Notes under the pieces: model-generated
What the model was told of the DNA's origin: nothing
Databases searched by the model: none
What the model saw: only the letters and a program-made list of their open reading frames with translations
DNA from: Oscillospiraceae bacterium
Lineage (GTDB): Bacteria; Bacillota; Clostridia; UBA1381; UBA9506
Length of the DNA: 62,241 bases
Direction: 5' to 3'
Assembly: GCA_015068905.1 (NCBI GenBank)
Contig: SVJQ01000009.1
Span: forward strand, 1 to 62,241
Program-made: the position numbers and the translations under genes
Part shown: positions 44,937-54,253 of the stretch, piece by piece
Numbering within the stretch: position 1 is the stretch's first letter
Layout of the letters: every line of letters begins with the position of its first letter

Positions 44937-44947
44937 TTGTGACAAAG

Positions 44948-45265
44948 ATGAGCGAATTTGAAAACGTAAACAACGCAGAAGTGAACGACGAACCTTCTAT
45001 CGTAACCATGCTTGACGAAGATGGCAATGAACATGAATTTGAACACGTTGACTCCTTCCCCTTTAACGGCGAAACCTATGTGGTGTTAATCCCTACAGAA
45101 GCTGAAGTCGAGGCAGGCGAGCCGGACGAAGTGGTTTTCTTTACCCTGCAGACTGATGCAGAAGGCAACGAAACCCTGACCTTCGTTGAAGACGAAGCTG
45201 AGCTTGACATGGTGTTTGAAGAATTTAAAACACGTATGGGGGATGTATATGACTTCGAAGACTAA
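44948..45265 (+). CDS. DUF1292 domain protein
   Basis: A 105-aa very acidic protein with no Cys. The DUF1292 core is SIVTMLDEDGNEHEFEHVDSF, EYVVLIP-like YVVLIPTEAE and VVFFTLQTDAEGNETLTFVEDE. The family is common in Firmicutes, often near cell-division or stress genes, with unknown function. A GTG three codons upstream is possible; the ribosome site AAAGG fits neither start ideally. It overlaps the hemolysin III-type gene by 17 bases and is therefore likely cotranscribed. Confidence 0.85.
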   Translation: MSEFENVNNAEVNDEPSIVTMLDEDGNEHEFEHVDSFPFNGETYVVLIPTEAEVEAGEPDEVVFFTLQTDAEGNETLTFVEDEAELDMVFEEFKTRMGDVYDFED

Positions 45266-45911
45266 GGTTATGCTCCCAACGGTTTCAACGGCAGAAGAAC
45301 TGATTAACTCCATCACCCACGGCCTAGGGGCACTTCTCGGCATTGGCGGCACGGTTGTTGCCATTGTCTGGGCGGTACTCTATGGAGATGCTTTCAGTGT
45401 AGTATCAGCCTCCATTTATGGTGCTATGCTCATTATTTTATACACAATGTCAACCCTCTATCATGCCCTGACCCATAAAGGTGCAAAACGGGTTTTCAGA
45501 ATTTTTGACCATTGTTCAATTTTTCTTTTAATCGCCGGCACCTACACCCCCTATACACTGGTGTCTCTCAGGGGGCCTTTGGGGTGGACAATTTTCGGCA
45601 TCATTTGGGGCATGACGGCTTTAGGTGTTGTGTTTAACGCTATCAGTATTGAAAAATTTAAGGTATTTTCAGCAATCAGCTATGTTGTTATGGGTTGGTT
45701 GATTATCTTTGCCGCAAAGCCCATGATGGAGGTGCTTGCACCCCCGGCTTTTCTTCTTTTACTGCTGGGCGGCATTGCCTACACCGTCGGCATTGTCTTT
45801 TTTGCACTTAAGAAAATCCGCTTTATGCACGGCATCTGGCATGTATTCGTGCTGGCAGGCAGTGTGTTACACTATTTTTCAATTCTATTGTATGTTCTGC
45901 CGACTAAATAA
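45249..45911 (+). CDS. Hemolysin III family (TrhA-type) membrane protein
   Basis: A 220-aa protein with seven helices. Family residues: EELINSITHGLGALL near the N-terminus, STLYHAL, FDHCSIFLLIAGTYTP, and HGIWHVFVLAGSVLHY near the C-terminus, which hold the His/Asp metal site of the progestin-receptor-like superfamily. It is a homologue of B. subtilis TrhA (YplQ), tied to membrane energy and lipid homeostasis; the haemolysin name is historical. ATG at 45249 is best because GGGGG is 6 bases upstream. Confidence 0.92.
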   Translation: MTSKTKVMLPTVSTAEELINSITHGLGALLGIGGTVVAIVWAVLYGDAFSVVSASIYGAMLIILYTMSTLYHALTHKGAKRVFRIFDHCSIFLLIAGTYTPYTLVSLRGPLGWTIFGIIWGMTALGVVFNAISIEKFKVFSAISYVVMGWLIIFAAKPMMEVLAPPAFLLLLLGGIAYTVGIVFFALKKIRFMHGIWHVFVLAGSVLHYFSILLYVLPTK

Positions 45912-45924
45912 CAAAAAACTTTAT

Positions 45925-45968
45925 AAAGAGCTGTCACAAAACAAAGTCATTTTGTGTCAGCTCTTTTT
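45925..45968 (+). terminator. Terminator of the hemolysin III-type gene
   Basis: AAAGAGCTG-T-CACAAAA with TTTTGTG-T-CAGCTCTTT and six T. The loop-proximal CAAAA/TTTTG and stem GAGCTGT resemble the palindrome at 56763. Confidence 0.85.
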
Positions 45969-46143
45969 TCTTGTTCTTTTTCTTAAAATCACAGACTTGT
46001 TCATAATTTGTTTACATTTTATTTATTGAAAATATTAAGAAAATGTTGTAAAATAATAAAGTATTTTAATAATTTTGTAATAATTTTTCTTGTAAAGATG
46101 TATAATAGAAACATAACGAAACATTTGCAAACGAGGTGTACTT

Positions 46144-47637
46144 TTGAATACCTGCAAAAGTCTTATAACAAAAACATTAAACATAATAAAAAAATGCCCG
46201 CAAAAAATTGCTGAGATGCATAAAGCGCTTGCACCCATAGTAAAAAAACAAGCTACCGCTTCTGCCGGTGCTTGCAAAAAGCTTTGCTCTGTTCTGCAAA
46301 ACAAAATGACAGAAAAGGCAAAGCAGTTCTTCCTTTCCGGTGTGGTGGTTGCCGGTGCTGTGACTGCAGTTGTAATTGTTTTTTCCTGCACCTGTAGCAT
46401 CGGTACAGAAATTTCTGTTGGCGATCAGGTTATCGGTGTTGCAAAAAATGCCGCTGTGTATGATGTGTTGCTGGAAAAGATTAACCATGAGGTCGGCTAT
46501 GTAATCGACGGTGGCTTTACTCCGGTTGCCGAGCCCAGCTTCTCTACGCGACTCATTGTCAAAAACGGGTTTACATCTGAGGCTGAAATGGCAGAACGTT
46601 TAAAAGCTACCGGCACAGATATGATTCCGGCATACGGCGTTTTAGTTGACGGCGAGCTTGTGTTTGCACTTCCGAATAAAGATATGGCCCTTTCTGTCTT
46701 AACAGACTATAAAAACAGCTTTTTAACAGATTCTATAAACGGCACGGCATCATTCTGCCAGAACGTTGCCGTAACTCACTGTTTTGTACCAAAAACAGCT
46801 CTAAAGACAAAAGAATCAGCCACTTCAGCTCTGCAAAAAGGCAGAATAGAAATGTATCATCCCTCTGAGGGTGAATCCTTGGACAATATTTGTGCTCAGT
46901 TCAATATTACCATTGATGACCTTCTGCAAAATAATATTATTGCGGATGTAGAGAAAACCGCCACCGGTGTGTTAAGCATTCCTACAGGTATGCCTCTCAT
47001 CTCGGTCAAGACGCAACAGGCATTGACGATTGAAGAGGTTTTACCCCGAAACACCGTTGAAACAGAAGATGCTTCTTTGTATGAAGGGAGCATAGTTGTT
47101 AAGCAAGAGGGTGCTGACGGGCTTAAAGTGATTGAAGCCATTGTAACCTCAGTAAACGGCATTGAAACCGAGCGAGATGTATTGTCGGAAAATCTTATTA
47201 GCGCTTCAGTTGACCACATTGTTTGTAAGGGAACCAAAAAGCTTCCCAAGGCTACAGCCGGTGGTATGGCCATACCGGCAAGCGGCACTCTGACCTCACG
47301 TTTTGGTTCACGCTGGGGGCGCAACCATAACGGTATTGATATGTCTGCTCCCGTGGGAACGGCTATTTTTGCTGCAGACAGCGGCACAGTAACCTATTCT
47401 GAGTACAACAACGGCGGTTTTGGTTATCTGATGAAAATTGACCATGGCAATGGTCTTGAAACCTATTATGCACATTGCAGTGAACTGCTGGTTCCGGAAG
47501 GGACTGTGGTGAAAAAAGGTGACCTCATCGCAAGGGTTGGTAACACCGGCCGTTCTACCGGCGCACACCTGCACTTTGAAGTTCACTTAGACGGAACACC
47601 CATAGATCCCCTGACTTATCTTGCAGGTTTGAAGTAA
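46144..47637 (+). CDS. M23 family metallopeptidase with LysM and G5 domains
   Basis: A 497-aa cell-wall hydrolase anchored by one membrane helix (about residues 63-84). Outside, a large linker contains a LysM-like segment (PSEGESLDNICAQFNITIDDLLQNN), a G5-like domain (about 300-370) and the peptidase domain from 375. The zinc site is complete: His and Asp in HNGIDMSAP, the last His in HLHFEV. The layout is that of clostridial peptidoglycan endopeptidases. The start is TTG with GAGGTG upstream. The 175 bases upstream are AT-rich, with no clear promoter and no gene. Confidence 0.9.
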   Translation: MNTCKSLITKTLNIIKKCPQKIAEMHKALAPIVKKQATASAGACKKLCSVLQNKMTEKAKQFFLSGVVVAGAVTAVVIVFSCTCSIGTEISVGDQVIGVAKNAAVYDVLLEKINHEVGYVIDGGFTPVAEPSFSTRLIVKNGFTSEAEMAERLKATGTDMIPAYGVLVDGELVFALPNKDMALSVLTDYKNSFLTDSINGTASFCQNVAVTHCFVPKTALKTKESATSALQKGRIEMYHPSEGESLDNICAQFNITIDDLLQNNIIADVEKTATGVLSIPTGMPLISVKTQQALTIEEVLPRNTVETEDASLYEGSIVVKQEGADGLKVIEAIVTSVNGIETERDVLSENLISASVDHIVCKGTKKLPKATAGGMAIPASGTLTSRFGSRWGRNHNGIDMSAPVGTAIFAADSGTVTYSEYNNGGFGYLMKIDHGNGLETYYAHCSELLVPEGTVVKKGDLIARVGNTGRSTGAHLHFEVHLDGTPIDPLTYLAGLK

Positions 47638-47645
47638 TAAACCAA

Positions 47646-47688
47646 AGGCGGCAGCAGAATGTAAATCATTTTGCTACCGCCTCTTTTT
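47646..47688 (+). terminator. Terminator of the M23 gene
   Basis: AGGCGG-CAGCAGAATG with CATTTTGCTACCGCCT (two mismatches) and a T run. Confidence 0.85.
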
Positions 47689-47689
47689 C

Positions 47690-47718
47690 TTGACTTTCCC
47701 ATCAAAGAAAGGTATAAT
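47690..47718 (+). promoter_or_regulatory. Promoter of the DUF1836 gene
   Basis: TTGACT, 17-base spacer, TATAAT, overlapping the tail of the preceding terminator. Confidence 0.82.
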
Positions 47719-47744
47719 ATGTCTATCAGGAGGTGAACCGGCAA

Positions 47745-48293
47745 ATGGCAAATAAAAAAAATGAGCAAAACCGTATGGAAGCATTAAAAAGCTATAGCAT
47801 TCCCACATGGAATGAGCTTCCTAATTTAGACTTATATATGGATCAGGTCATCACCCTGATGGAAGAGTATCTATCTGCCTACAAAAAGCCGGAGGATAAG
47901 GTCATCACACCTTCTATGGTCAATAACTATGTCAAGCTGGGGGTTATCCCTAAGCCCTATAAAAAGCGCTACGGTCGCATCCACCTTGCCTACCTCACAA
48001 TGGTTTGCTCGCTGAAGCAGATTATGCCCATTTCCGATGTGCAAAAACTGTTACCACTGACTTTGAAAGAGGATGAGGTCAAGCAGGCGTTCAGTGCCTT
48101 CAGCACAGCACAAAAGCAAATTTTTCAGCAAGTGACAGAAGGAGTTATGGCATCCCAGCAAACCCTTGATGAAACAGAAAATGCCACCTTCTCAGACTTT
48201 TTTGAAAAAGCCGTTCAGGTAGCATTAACAGGTAATATTTATAAAATTTTATCCGAACTGATTGCCGACCGTGCAAATTTGTTTAATAACTAG
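47745..48293 (+). CDS. DUF1836 domain protein
   Basis: A 182-aa protein of the DUF1836 family: the helix-turn-helix-like MVNNYVKLGVIPKPYKKRYGRIHLAYLTMVCSLK region is typical, with a MerR-like recognition unit. DUF1836 proteins are probably transcription factors or DNA-binding; targets are unknown. The ATG at 47745 follows AGGAGGTG; a GTG in that ribosome site is out of consideration. Its stop overlaps the rluD-like stop by four bases (convergent genes with no terminator between). Confidence 0.88.
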   Translation: MANKKNEQNRMEALKSYSIPTWNELPNLDLYMDQVITLMEEYLSAYKKPEDKVITPSMVNNYVKLGVIPKPYKKRYGRIHLAYLTMVCSLKQIMPISDVQKLLPLTLKEDEVKQAFSAFSTAQKQIFQQVTEGVMASQQTLDETENATFSDFFEKAVQVALTGNIYKILSELIADRANLFNN

Positions 48294-49210
48294 CCCCTTA
48301 GCTCTAAATCATCCAAAACCTTTTGAAAATGCTCCGGCAGGGGCGCACAAAACTCAACATAGTCCCCTTTTTCGGGGTGAATAAAGCCCAACAGTGCAGC
48401 ATGCAAAAGCTGCCCTGTCAGGGCGTATTTTTTTGTCAGAAAATCGTTTTTCACGCCGTACACCGGGTCCCCAGCAACAGGATGCCCCAAGCTTTGAAGA
48501 TGCACACGAATCTGATGGGTGCGTCCGGTTTCCAGCCGACAGCGAAGCAACGCACAACGGGAAAACTGCCGAACCACGGTTACATGGGTGACAGCTCTGC
48601 GTCCGCCTGAGGTAACAGTTGCCATCTTCTTGCGGTCCTTAGGATGGCGGTCAATGGCCTTATCTACGGTAAAGCTTTCTTCTTTAAATGTGCCGTGGGC
48701 AATGCAAAAATACTCCCGGCTGACGCTGTGCTCTTTAATCTGCTCAGCAAGCGAAAGGTGCGCTTCATTGGTTTTTGCAACCACTAAAATGCCGCTGGTG
48801 TCCTTATCAATCCGGTGGACAATGCCCGGACGAATGACGCCGTTAATGGCAGAAAGCCGACCCTTTGCGTGGTACAGGAGGGCATTAACCAAGGTACCAC
48901 CGTCGTGCCCCGCCGCCGGATGCACCACCATACCCTGAGCCTTATTCACCACAATGACAGCATCATCTTCATAGACAATCTCTACCGGAATATCCTCCGG
49001 CACAGCCTCAAGCTCTTTTGCTTCGGGCAAAATAACTAAAACCTCATCCCGGGCTCTTAGCTTATAATTTTTATTCACTTGTTTGCCGCAGACTGTTACA
49101 TCGCCGCTCTCAATCAGCTTTTGGGCTGCCGAGCGGGTCAGGTCTGCCTGCTCTGATAAAAAAACGTCCAACCGTGTTCCGGCGAACGTTTCATCACATA
49201 AAAATTGCAT
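48290..49210 (-). CDS. RluD-family pseudouridine synthase
   Basis: A 306-aa enzyme: S4 RNA-binding domain (residues 11-70, AGTRLDVFLSEQADLTRSAA) then the RluA-type catalytic domain, with the catalytic Asp in HRIDKDTSGILVVA and later ETGRTHQIRVH. It should modify U in 23S rRNA near helix 69. The ATG at 49210 is chosen; a GTG adjoining the lspA stop codon, four codons upstream, is also possible. It lies after lspA in the same direction. Confidence 0.93.
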   Translation of the reverse strand: MQFLCDETFAGTRLDVFLSEQADLTRSAAQKLIESGDVTVCGKQVNKNYKLRARDEVLVILPEAKELEAVPEDIPVEIVYEDDAVIVVNKAQGMVVHPAAGHDGGTLVNALLYHAKGRLSAINGVIRPGIVHRIDKDTSGILVVAKTNEAHLSLAEQIKEHSVSREYFCIAHGTFKEESFTVDKAIDRHPKDRKKMATVTSGGRRAVTHVTVVRQFSRCALLRCRLETGRTHQIRVHLQSLGHPVAGDPVYGVKNDFLTKKYALTGQLLHAALLGFIHPEKGDYVEFCAPLPEHFQKVLDDLELRG

Positions 49211-49222
49211 TTTCAGCTTCAC

Positions 49223-49705
49223 TCATTCCGCTTTTTTCTTTTTTTCTTCCCGATTGCCCTTTCCCTCTACAAAAATAATATAGGCAGCCAGCAGAAATGC
49301 GCCACAAACTACAAAGCAATCTGCCAGGTTAAAAACAGGAAAGTTAATGAGACGAAAATCTAAAAAGTCAACCACATAGCCACGAAACAGACGGTCAACA
49401 AAATTTCCTAAAGCACCACCTGAAAGAAGCGCCAGCGATATGTTCAGAACACGACTTTGGGGCCGTTTTTTTAAGATATACACCAAAATTGCAACAAGCA
49501 CCAAAACCGTAATGATATAAAAGAAAATAAATTTGTTCTGCAAAATGCCGAATGCCGCGCCTCTGTTTTCCAGATATGTTAAATGAAAAACATTTTTCCA
49601 TAAGGGAATGGTATGAACCGGCTGTATAAACCTGCAAACTAAAAGTTTAGACAACTGGTCAAGGGCAAAGAGCAAAAGAGAACCGACAATATATAATACG
49701 AGCAC
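49223..49705 (-). CDS. lspA: Lipoprotein signal peptidase
   Basis: A 160-aa membrane aspartyl protease that removes signal peptides from lipoproteins. Four helices. The two catalytic aspartates are in GGALGNFVDRLFRGYVVDF and VFNLADCFVVCG. It carries a C-terminal Lys/Glu tail. It is in the usual order ileS-lspA-rluD, 61 bases after ileS. Confidence 0.95.
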   Translation of the reverse strand: MLVLYIVGSLLLFALDQLSKLLVCRFIQPVHTIPLWKNVFHLTYLENRGAAFGILQNKFIFFYIITVLVLVAILVYILKKRPQSRVLNISLALLSGGALGNFVDRLFRGYVVDFLDFRLINFPVFNLADCFVVCGAFLLAAYIIFVEGKGNREEKKKKAE

Positions 49706-49731
49706 GAACTCCGTCTCTCCTTAATAAAATT

Positions 49732-49759
49732 AAGGGCAAGGCAACCGCCTTGCCCTTTT
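49732..49759. terminator. Hairpin between ileS and lspA
   Basis: AAGGGCAAGGC with GCCTTGCCCTT around a 4-base loop. On the minus strand the tail is AT-rich but not a pure T run; it may be a partial terminator or processing site. Confidence 0.6.
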
Positions 49760-49766
49760 GATCAGT

Positions 49767-52559
49767 TTATTTCAAATTACCTGCGCAACGGCTGCACAGG
49801 GTGGGATGTTCACCGTCTTTACCGACGGTTTCAGAAATCATCCAGCAACGTTCACACTTCTCACCGGTTGCAGCTTTAACCGTCACCTTAATGCCGGTTT
49901 CACCGCAGGTAGCATCTGCCGGTGCTGCGGAAAGGTCAGCAACAGTTGCACCTGATGTGATAAAGATGGTCGTCAGGTCAGCGCTTTCAAGCAGTGCTTT
50001 AATGTCACTATCAGCATAGATAGTCACATCAGCTGCTAAAGAAGAGCCAATGATTTTTGCATTTCTGGCTTCTTCCAATGCCTTGGCAACATCACTGCGT
50101 ACAGAGAGCAGCTTCTCCCAGCGAGCCTCTAAGGCTTCATCACGCAAGGATGCGTCTACCTTAGGCATATCGTTTAATACCACAAATTCAGCATAGTCTG
50201 TTTTCTTATGAGGCATAAAGGACCAGATTTCTTCGCAGGTGTATGCCAGAATCGGGGTGAGCAGTCGAACCAGGCTGTCTAAAATGCAATACATAGCAGT
50301 CTGAGCACTGCGGCGTGCAAGGCTGTCAGCCTTTTCTGTATAGAGTCTATCCTTAATCACGTCTAAATAGAAGTTACTCATATCAACAACGCAGAAGTTG
50401 TGAATCAAGTGGAACACGCTGTGGAATTCGTAGCTTCTGTAGCTATCCAATACCTTTTCAACCAGTCTGTCAAGGCGTGACATGATAAAGCGGTCAATTT
50501 CCGGCATATCGGAAACAGCCACCATATCGGTATCGGGGTTAAAGTCGTGAATGTTACCTAAGATATAACGGGCGGTGTTACGGATTTTGCGGTATGCTTC
50601 AGAAATCTGTTTTAAGATGTTTTCTGAAATATGCATATCAGTCTTATAGTCAGCTGATGCAACCCACAGACGGAGCACATCTGCACCAAACTGCTTGATA
50701 ATATCCTGAGGGCTGATACCGTTGCCCTTGGATTTTGACATCTTAGCACCGGATTCATCAACAATCATACCGTGGGTGATAACTGCCTTATAAGGCGCTG
50801 TGCCACGGGCTGCAATGGCAGTCAGGAGTGATGACTGGAACCAACCACGGTACTGGTCATTACCCTCTAAGTATAAGTCAGCAGGATACTGCAGACCTTC
50901 TTTTACTTCGAGTACGGCAGTATGGCTGGAGCCGGAGTCAAACCAAACATCCATAATATCTTTTTCTTTTGTGAAGTGGTTGCATCCGCAAACCGGGCAA
51001 ACGGTGCCTGCCGCTAAAATTTCTTCAGCGGGCAGTTCATACCATGCGTTAGAGCCCTTTTCATAGAACAGCTCAGAAACTGCCTTGATGGTATCGGCGT
51101 TAATCAGTTCCTTTCCACATTCTTCACAGTAGAAGATGGGAATGGGCACACCCCATGTTCTCTGACGGGAGATACACCAGTCACTTCTGTCCTGTACCAT
51201 ACCGGTGATTCTGTCTTCACCCCATTTGGGCAGCCAGGTCACCTCACGGATGGCTTTAACAGCATCATCCTTAATTGCATCAACAGATGCAAACCACTGT
51301 TCAGCTGCACGATAAACAATCGCATCGTGACAACGCCAGCAATGGGGATATTGGTGGATGATTTCTTCAACCGCAAACAGAGCATTCAGTTCTGTCAATT
51401 TTTCAATAATTTTAGCATTTGCCTTTTCGTAGTAAAGGCCAGAGAATTCACCTGCTAAATCATTTAAATAACCCTTTTCATCAACAGGAACGATGATGGG
51501 AATTTCTTTATACTGCTGGCAGGCAATATAGTCCTCTAAACCATGACCGGGCGCAGTATGAACACAACCGGTACCGGCATCCAGAGTTACGTGGTCACCT
51601 AAAATGATAACAGACTCGCGGTCAATGAAGGGATGGGCACAACGAATCATCTCAAGGTCAGAGCCTAAGAACTCGCAAACCGGTGCATAGTTTTCGCGGC
51701 CGGCTGCCTTCATAACGCTGTCAATCAGTTCGTCAGCAATGATGAAATATTCACCGTCAGATTCTACCAACTTATAGGTGAAGTTGCCGTTTAAGGCGAT
51801 GGCAACGTTACCGGGCAGAGTCCAGGTTGTGGTGGTCCAGATTAAGAAGTTAATCTTTTCCTTGGGCACGCCACAGTTATCAAATACACCGTGGTCATCT
51901 GTCACGGCGAATTTAACGTAAATGGAATTTGTTTTATCTTCCTGATATTCGATTTCAGCCTCAGCCAGTGCGGTTTCACAGTCCGGGCACCAGTAAATGG
52001 GCTTTAAGCCTTTGTAGATATATCCCTTTTCAGCCATTTTGCCGAAGATTTCAATCTGCTTTGCTTCAAACTTGGGGTCCAGTGTCAGGTAGGGGTCTTC
52101 CCACTTACCCAAAGCGCCCAGACGCTTGATGGAACCCATCTGCAGGTTCACATATTTCATAGCAAATTCACGACAAAGATTGCGGAATTCTACAGTATCA
52201 ACCTCGTGGCGGTTGATGCCAAGTTTTGCAATGGCCTGACGTTCAATAGGCAGACCGTGGGTATCCCAACCGTGAATATAGGGGGCTTTAAAGCCGTCCA
52301 TATTCTTAAAACGGGTGATGATATCCTTTAAGGTCTTGTTTAAAGCATGACCCATATGCATATCACCGTTTGCATACGGCGGTCCGTCATGGAGGATAAA
52401 GAGGGGTTTGCCCTCGTTCTTCTCCATAAGCTTTTCATACATTGTATTATCTTCCTGCCGCTTTAAAATATCCGGCTCGCGCTGAGGAAGGTTACCTCTC
52501 ATCGGGAACTCGGTTTTTGGCAGGTTCAGTGTTTCGCTGTAATCCATCTGGTTGTTCAT
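49767..52559 (-). CDS. ileS: Isoleucine--tRNA ligase
   Basis: A 930-aa class I synthetase. HMGH (GDMHMGHALNKTLKD) and KMSKS (GAKMSKSKGNGI) are present; the editing site is in the CP1 domain. The C-terminal zinc site is CERCWM...CSRC. The N-terminus is MDYSETLNLPKTEFPMR, which fits the common start better than the extra MNNQ; ATG codons at 52559 and 52547 are both possible, since AAAGG is adjacent to the first and 12 bases from the second. It follows divIVA. Confidence 0.96.
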   Translation of the reverse strand: MNNQMDYSETLNLPKTEFPMRGNLPQREPDILKRQEDNTMYEKLMEKNEGKPLFILHDGPPYANGDMHMGHALNKTLKDIITRFKNMDGFKAPYIHGWDTHGLPIERQAIAKLGINRHEVDTVEFRNLCREFAMKYVNLQMGSIKRLGALGKWEDPYLTLDPKFEAKQIEIFGKMAEKGYIYKGLKPIYWCPDCETALAEAEIEYQEDKTNSIYVKFAVTDDHGVFDNCGVPKEKINFLIWTTTTWTLPGNVAIALNGNFTYKLVESDGEYFIIADELIDSVMKAAGRENYAPVCEFLGSDLEMIRCAHPFIDRESVIILGDHVTLDAGTGCVHTAPGHGLEDYIACQQYKEIPIIVPVDEKGYLNDLAGEFSGLYYEKANAKIIEKLTELNALFAVEEIIHQYPHCWRCHDAIVYRAAEQWFASVDAIKDDAVKAIREVTWLPKWGEDRITGMVQDRSDWCISRQRTWGVPIPIFYCEECGKELINADTIKAVSELFYEKGSNAWYELPAEEILAAGTVCPVCGCNHFTKEKDIMDVWFDSGSSHTAVLEVKEGLQYPADLYLEGNDQYRGWFQSSLLTAIAARGTAPYKAVITHGMIVDESGAKMSKSKGNGISPQDIIKQFGADVLRLWVASADYKTDMHISENILKQISEAYRKIRNTARYILGNIHDFNPDTDMVAVSDMPEIDRFIMSRLDRLVEKVLDSYRSYEFHSVFHLIHNFCVVDMSNFYLDVIKDRLYTEKADSLARRSAQTAMYCILDSLVRLLTPILAYTCEEIWSFMPHKKTDYAEFVVLNDMPKVDASLRDEALEARWEKLLSVRSDVAKALEEARNAKIIGSSLAADVTIYADSDIKALLESADLTTIFITSGATVADLSAAPADATCGETGIKVTVKAATGEKCERCWMISETVGKDGEHPTLCSRCAGNLK

Positions 52560-52588
52560 CCTTTCTTCGATGCTTGCATATCTCTATA

Positions 52589-53488
52589 TTAAAGTGAATC
52601 ATCTGAAAAAACATCAAATGATTTTAGTTCTTCTAAATTGATGGAGGAAATCTCCGGAGCAGACTCTTTCTCTACCGTTTGTTTTACAAAGGAGAAGGGA
52701 ATGCCCTGTACCTCTTCCTCTGCCGGTGCAGCTATCTCTTCTTTAGCTACAGGTTCTTCCTTGGCTGCCTCCTCTGCCTTGGCTGCTGCCTCTTCTCTGT
52801 TCTTCTGCATCAGCTCTTCTACAAGGGGGTTTACCTTACGTTCCGGCATAAAGCTTTCTTCTTCCATAGCCTGCTTGCCGGCAAGCTCTGTTTTTCTGAT
52901 AAAATCTTCTTTATCAGTCGCTAATGAGGGCAAGGTAAAACGATTGGTATCTGCATTTTCCACTTCATCAGGCTTTGCCTTGGGCGCTTCATTAGGCTCT
53001 GCAGCAAGCTCAGGAATGTTCAGGCTTGCAAAGGGCACTGCCGCCTTTTCAGGCAGGTCAGACAAAAGCTGCATATAGGTTGATAAAAGTGAATTCATTT
53101 TTGCTTTAAAGCCGTTCATTTCACGCTGCATATTCAAATAAGTCTTTTCCAGATTCGAAATAGAACGGTTTGCATTATTAACTGTTTCAGCCGCTTTGCG
53201 CTCAGCCTCTTTAATAATGGTTTCAGAACGCTCATAAGCGTTTTGTTTTATATCTTCCGCCGTACGCTGTGCAACTAAAATTGCATTCTGCATGGTTTCT
53301 TCCATGCCCTTATAGCTACCGATTGTTTCTGAAAGCACAGCATTTTTCTCTTTCAGCTCTGCGTTATCACGGTATAGCTTTTCATAGTCCTTTATCAAGT
53401 CTTTCATAAATTCTTCCACTTCATAGATGTCATATCCGCGGAAAGCCTTGGTAAACTCTTTATTTTCAATATCAACAGGTGTCAGCAT
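52589..53488 (-). CDS. divIVA: DivIVA domain protein
   Basis: A 299-aa protein with the N-terminal DivIVA lipid-binding domain (MLTPVDIENKEFTKAFRGYDIYEVEEFM) and a coiled coil to about residue 140, then an acidic Glu/Ala-rich tail that varies between species. It binds curved membrane and directs septum or pole proteins. It lies between ylmH and ileS, the standard order of the division cluster. Confidence 0.93.
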   Translation of the reverse strand: MLTPVDIENKEFTKAFRGYDIYEVEEFMKDLIKDYEKLYRDNAELKEKNAVLSETIGSYKGMEETMQNAILVAQRTAEDIKQNAYERSETIIKEAERKAAETVNNANRSISNLEKTYLNMQREMNGFKAKMNSLLSTYMQLLSDLPEKAAVPFASLNIPELAAEPNEAPKAKPDEVENADTNRFTLPSLATDKEDFIRKTELAGKQAMEEESFMPERKVNPLVEELMQKNREEAAAKAEEAAKEEPVAKEEIAAPAEEEVQGIPFSFVKQTVEKESAPEISSINLEELKSFDVFSDDSL

Positions 53489-53506
53489 ATCGGCTCTTCC
53501 TCTCTA

Positions 53507-54253
53507 TCATATATATTTTTTCAGGGTAATTTTCATTCTGCCTTTTCGGGTTTCACCGCCAAGTTCTAAAAGCTCTGCCCGACCGAAGCCGCGAACACTT
53601 AAAACATCGCCTACGGATAGCACAGTGGCACCCTTTTTGCAAAGAGTGTGATTTAAAGAAACCTGTTCCCGTTTCAGCATTTCCTCTGCGCCACTGCGGG
53701 AAACGCCCGTGAGCAGACCTAAAACGCAGTCGAGCCGCAAGGATGCAACAGTTCCACAAACAGGCTCCCAGGCTCTGGGCAAAAGATGCAAATCCTCCAT
53801 TGGCGCTACCGATATTTTCACACCGGCACGACCTGCTTTGGTCAGGTTCATCTGAATGTAGTCAGCAATAGATGCACAGGCAAATAAAACGGCGCCGCCA
53901 TCTTCCATAGCTACATCACCGATTAAGTTGCGTTCTATCCCCAGCCCCATAACAGAGCCCAAAATGGTTCTGTGCCCCAAGGGTTCACGGCTTGTGAGCC
54001 TCAGCGCCGTAATGGGAAACAACGATGCCTCCGGTTCCAGATAATCCGGAAAAAAACCCAGCATCTGCCGTTCACTGTCGTCATAGCCGCCCCAAAACAT
54101 AAAAGGCTGCTTTGGGTGCAGATTTGCTTTTACAAGGGCAAGCTCTTTGGAGTCTAAAAAACGGCTGAAACACGGCTTTTTGCCGTGTTCCGCTATACGT
54201 TCTAAATCGCAAAGATGTGCAAGAAGTATTTTTTCATCAGGATTAGTATGCAA
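53507..54253 (-). CDS. YlmH family RNA-binding protein
   Basis: A 248-aa protein: an N-terminal part (residues 1-170) typical of YlmH (FWGGYDDSERQMLGFFPDYL) and a C-terminal S4 domain (LDCVLGLLTGVSRSGAEEMLKR). YlmH binds stalled ribosome complexes as a quality-control factor in some Firmicutes. The start is TTG, inside the end of sepF (11-base overlap), with AAAGGG eight bases upstream. Confidence 0.92.
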   Translation of the reverse strand: MHTNPDEKILLAHLCDLERIAEHGKKPCFSRFLDSKELALVKANLHPKQPFMFWGGYDDSERQMLGFFPDYLEPEASLFPITALRLTSREPLGHRTILGSVMGLGIERNLIGDVAMEDGGAVLFACASIADYIQMNLTKAGRAGVKISVAPMEDLHLLPRAWEPVCGTVASLRLDCVLGLLTGVSRSGAEEMLKREQVSLNHTLCKKGATVLSVGDVLSVRGFGRAELLELGGETRKGRMKITLKKYI

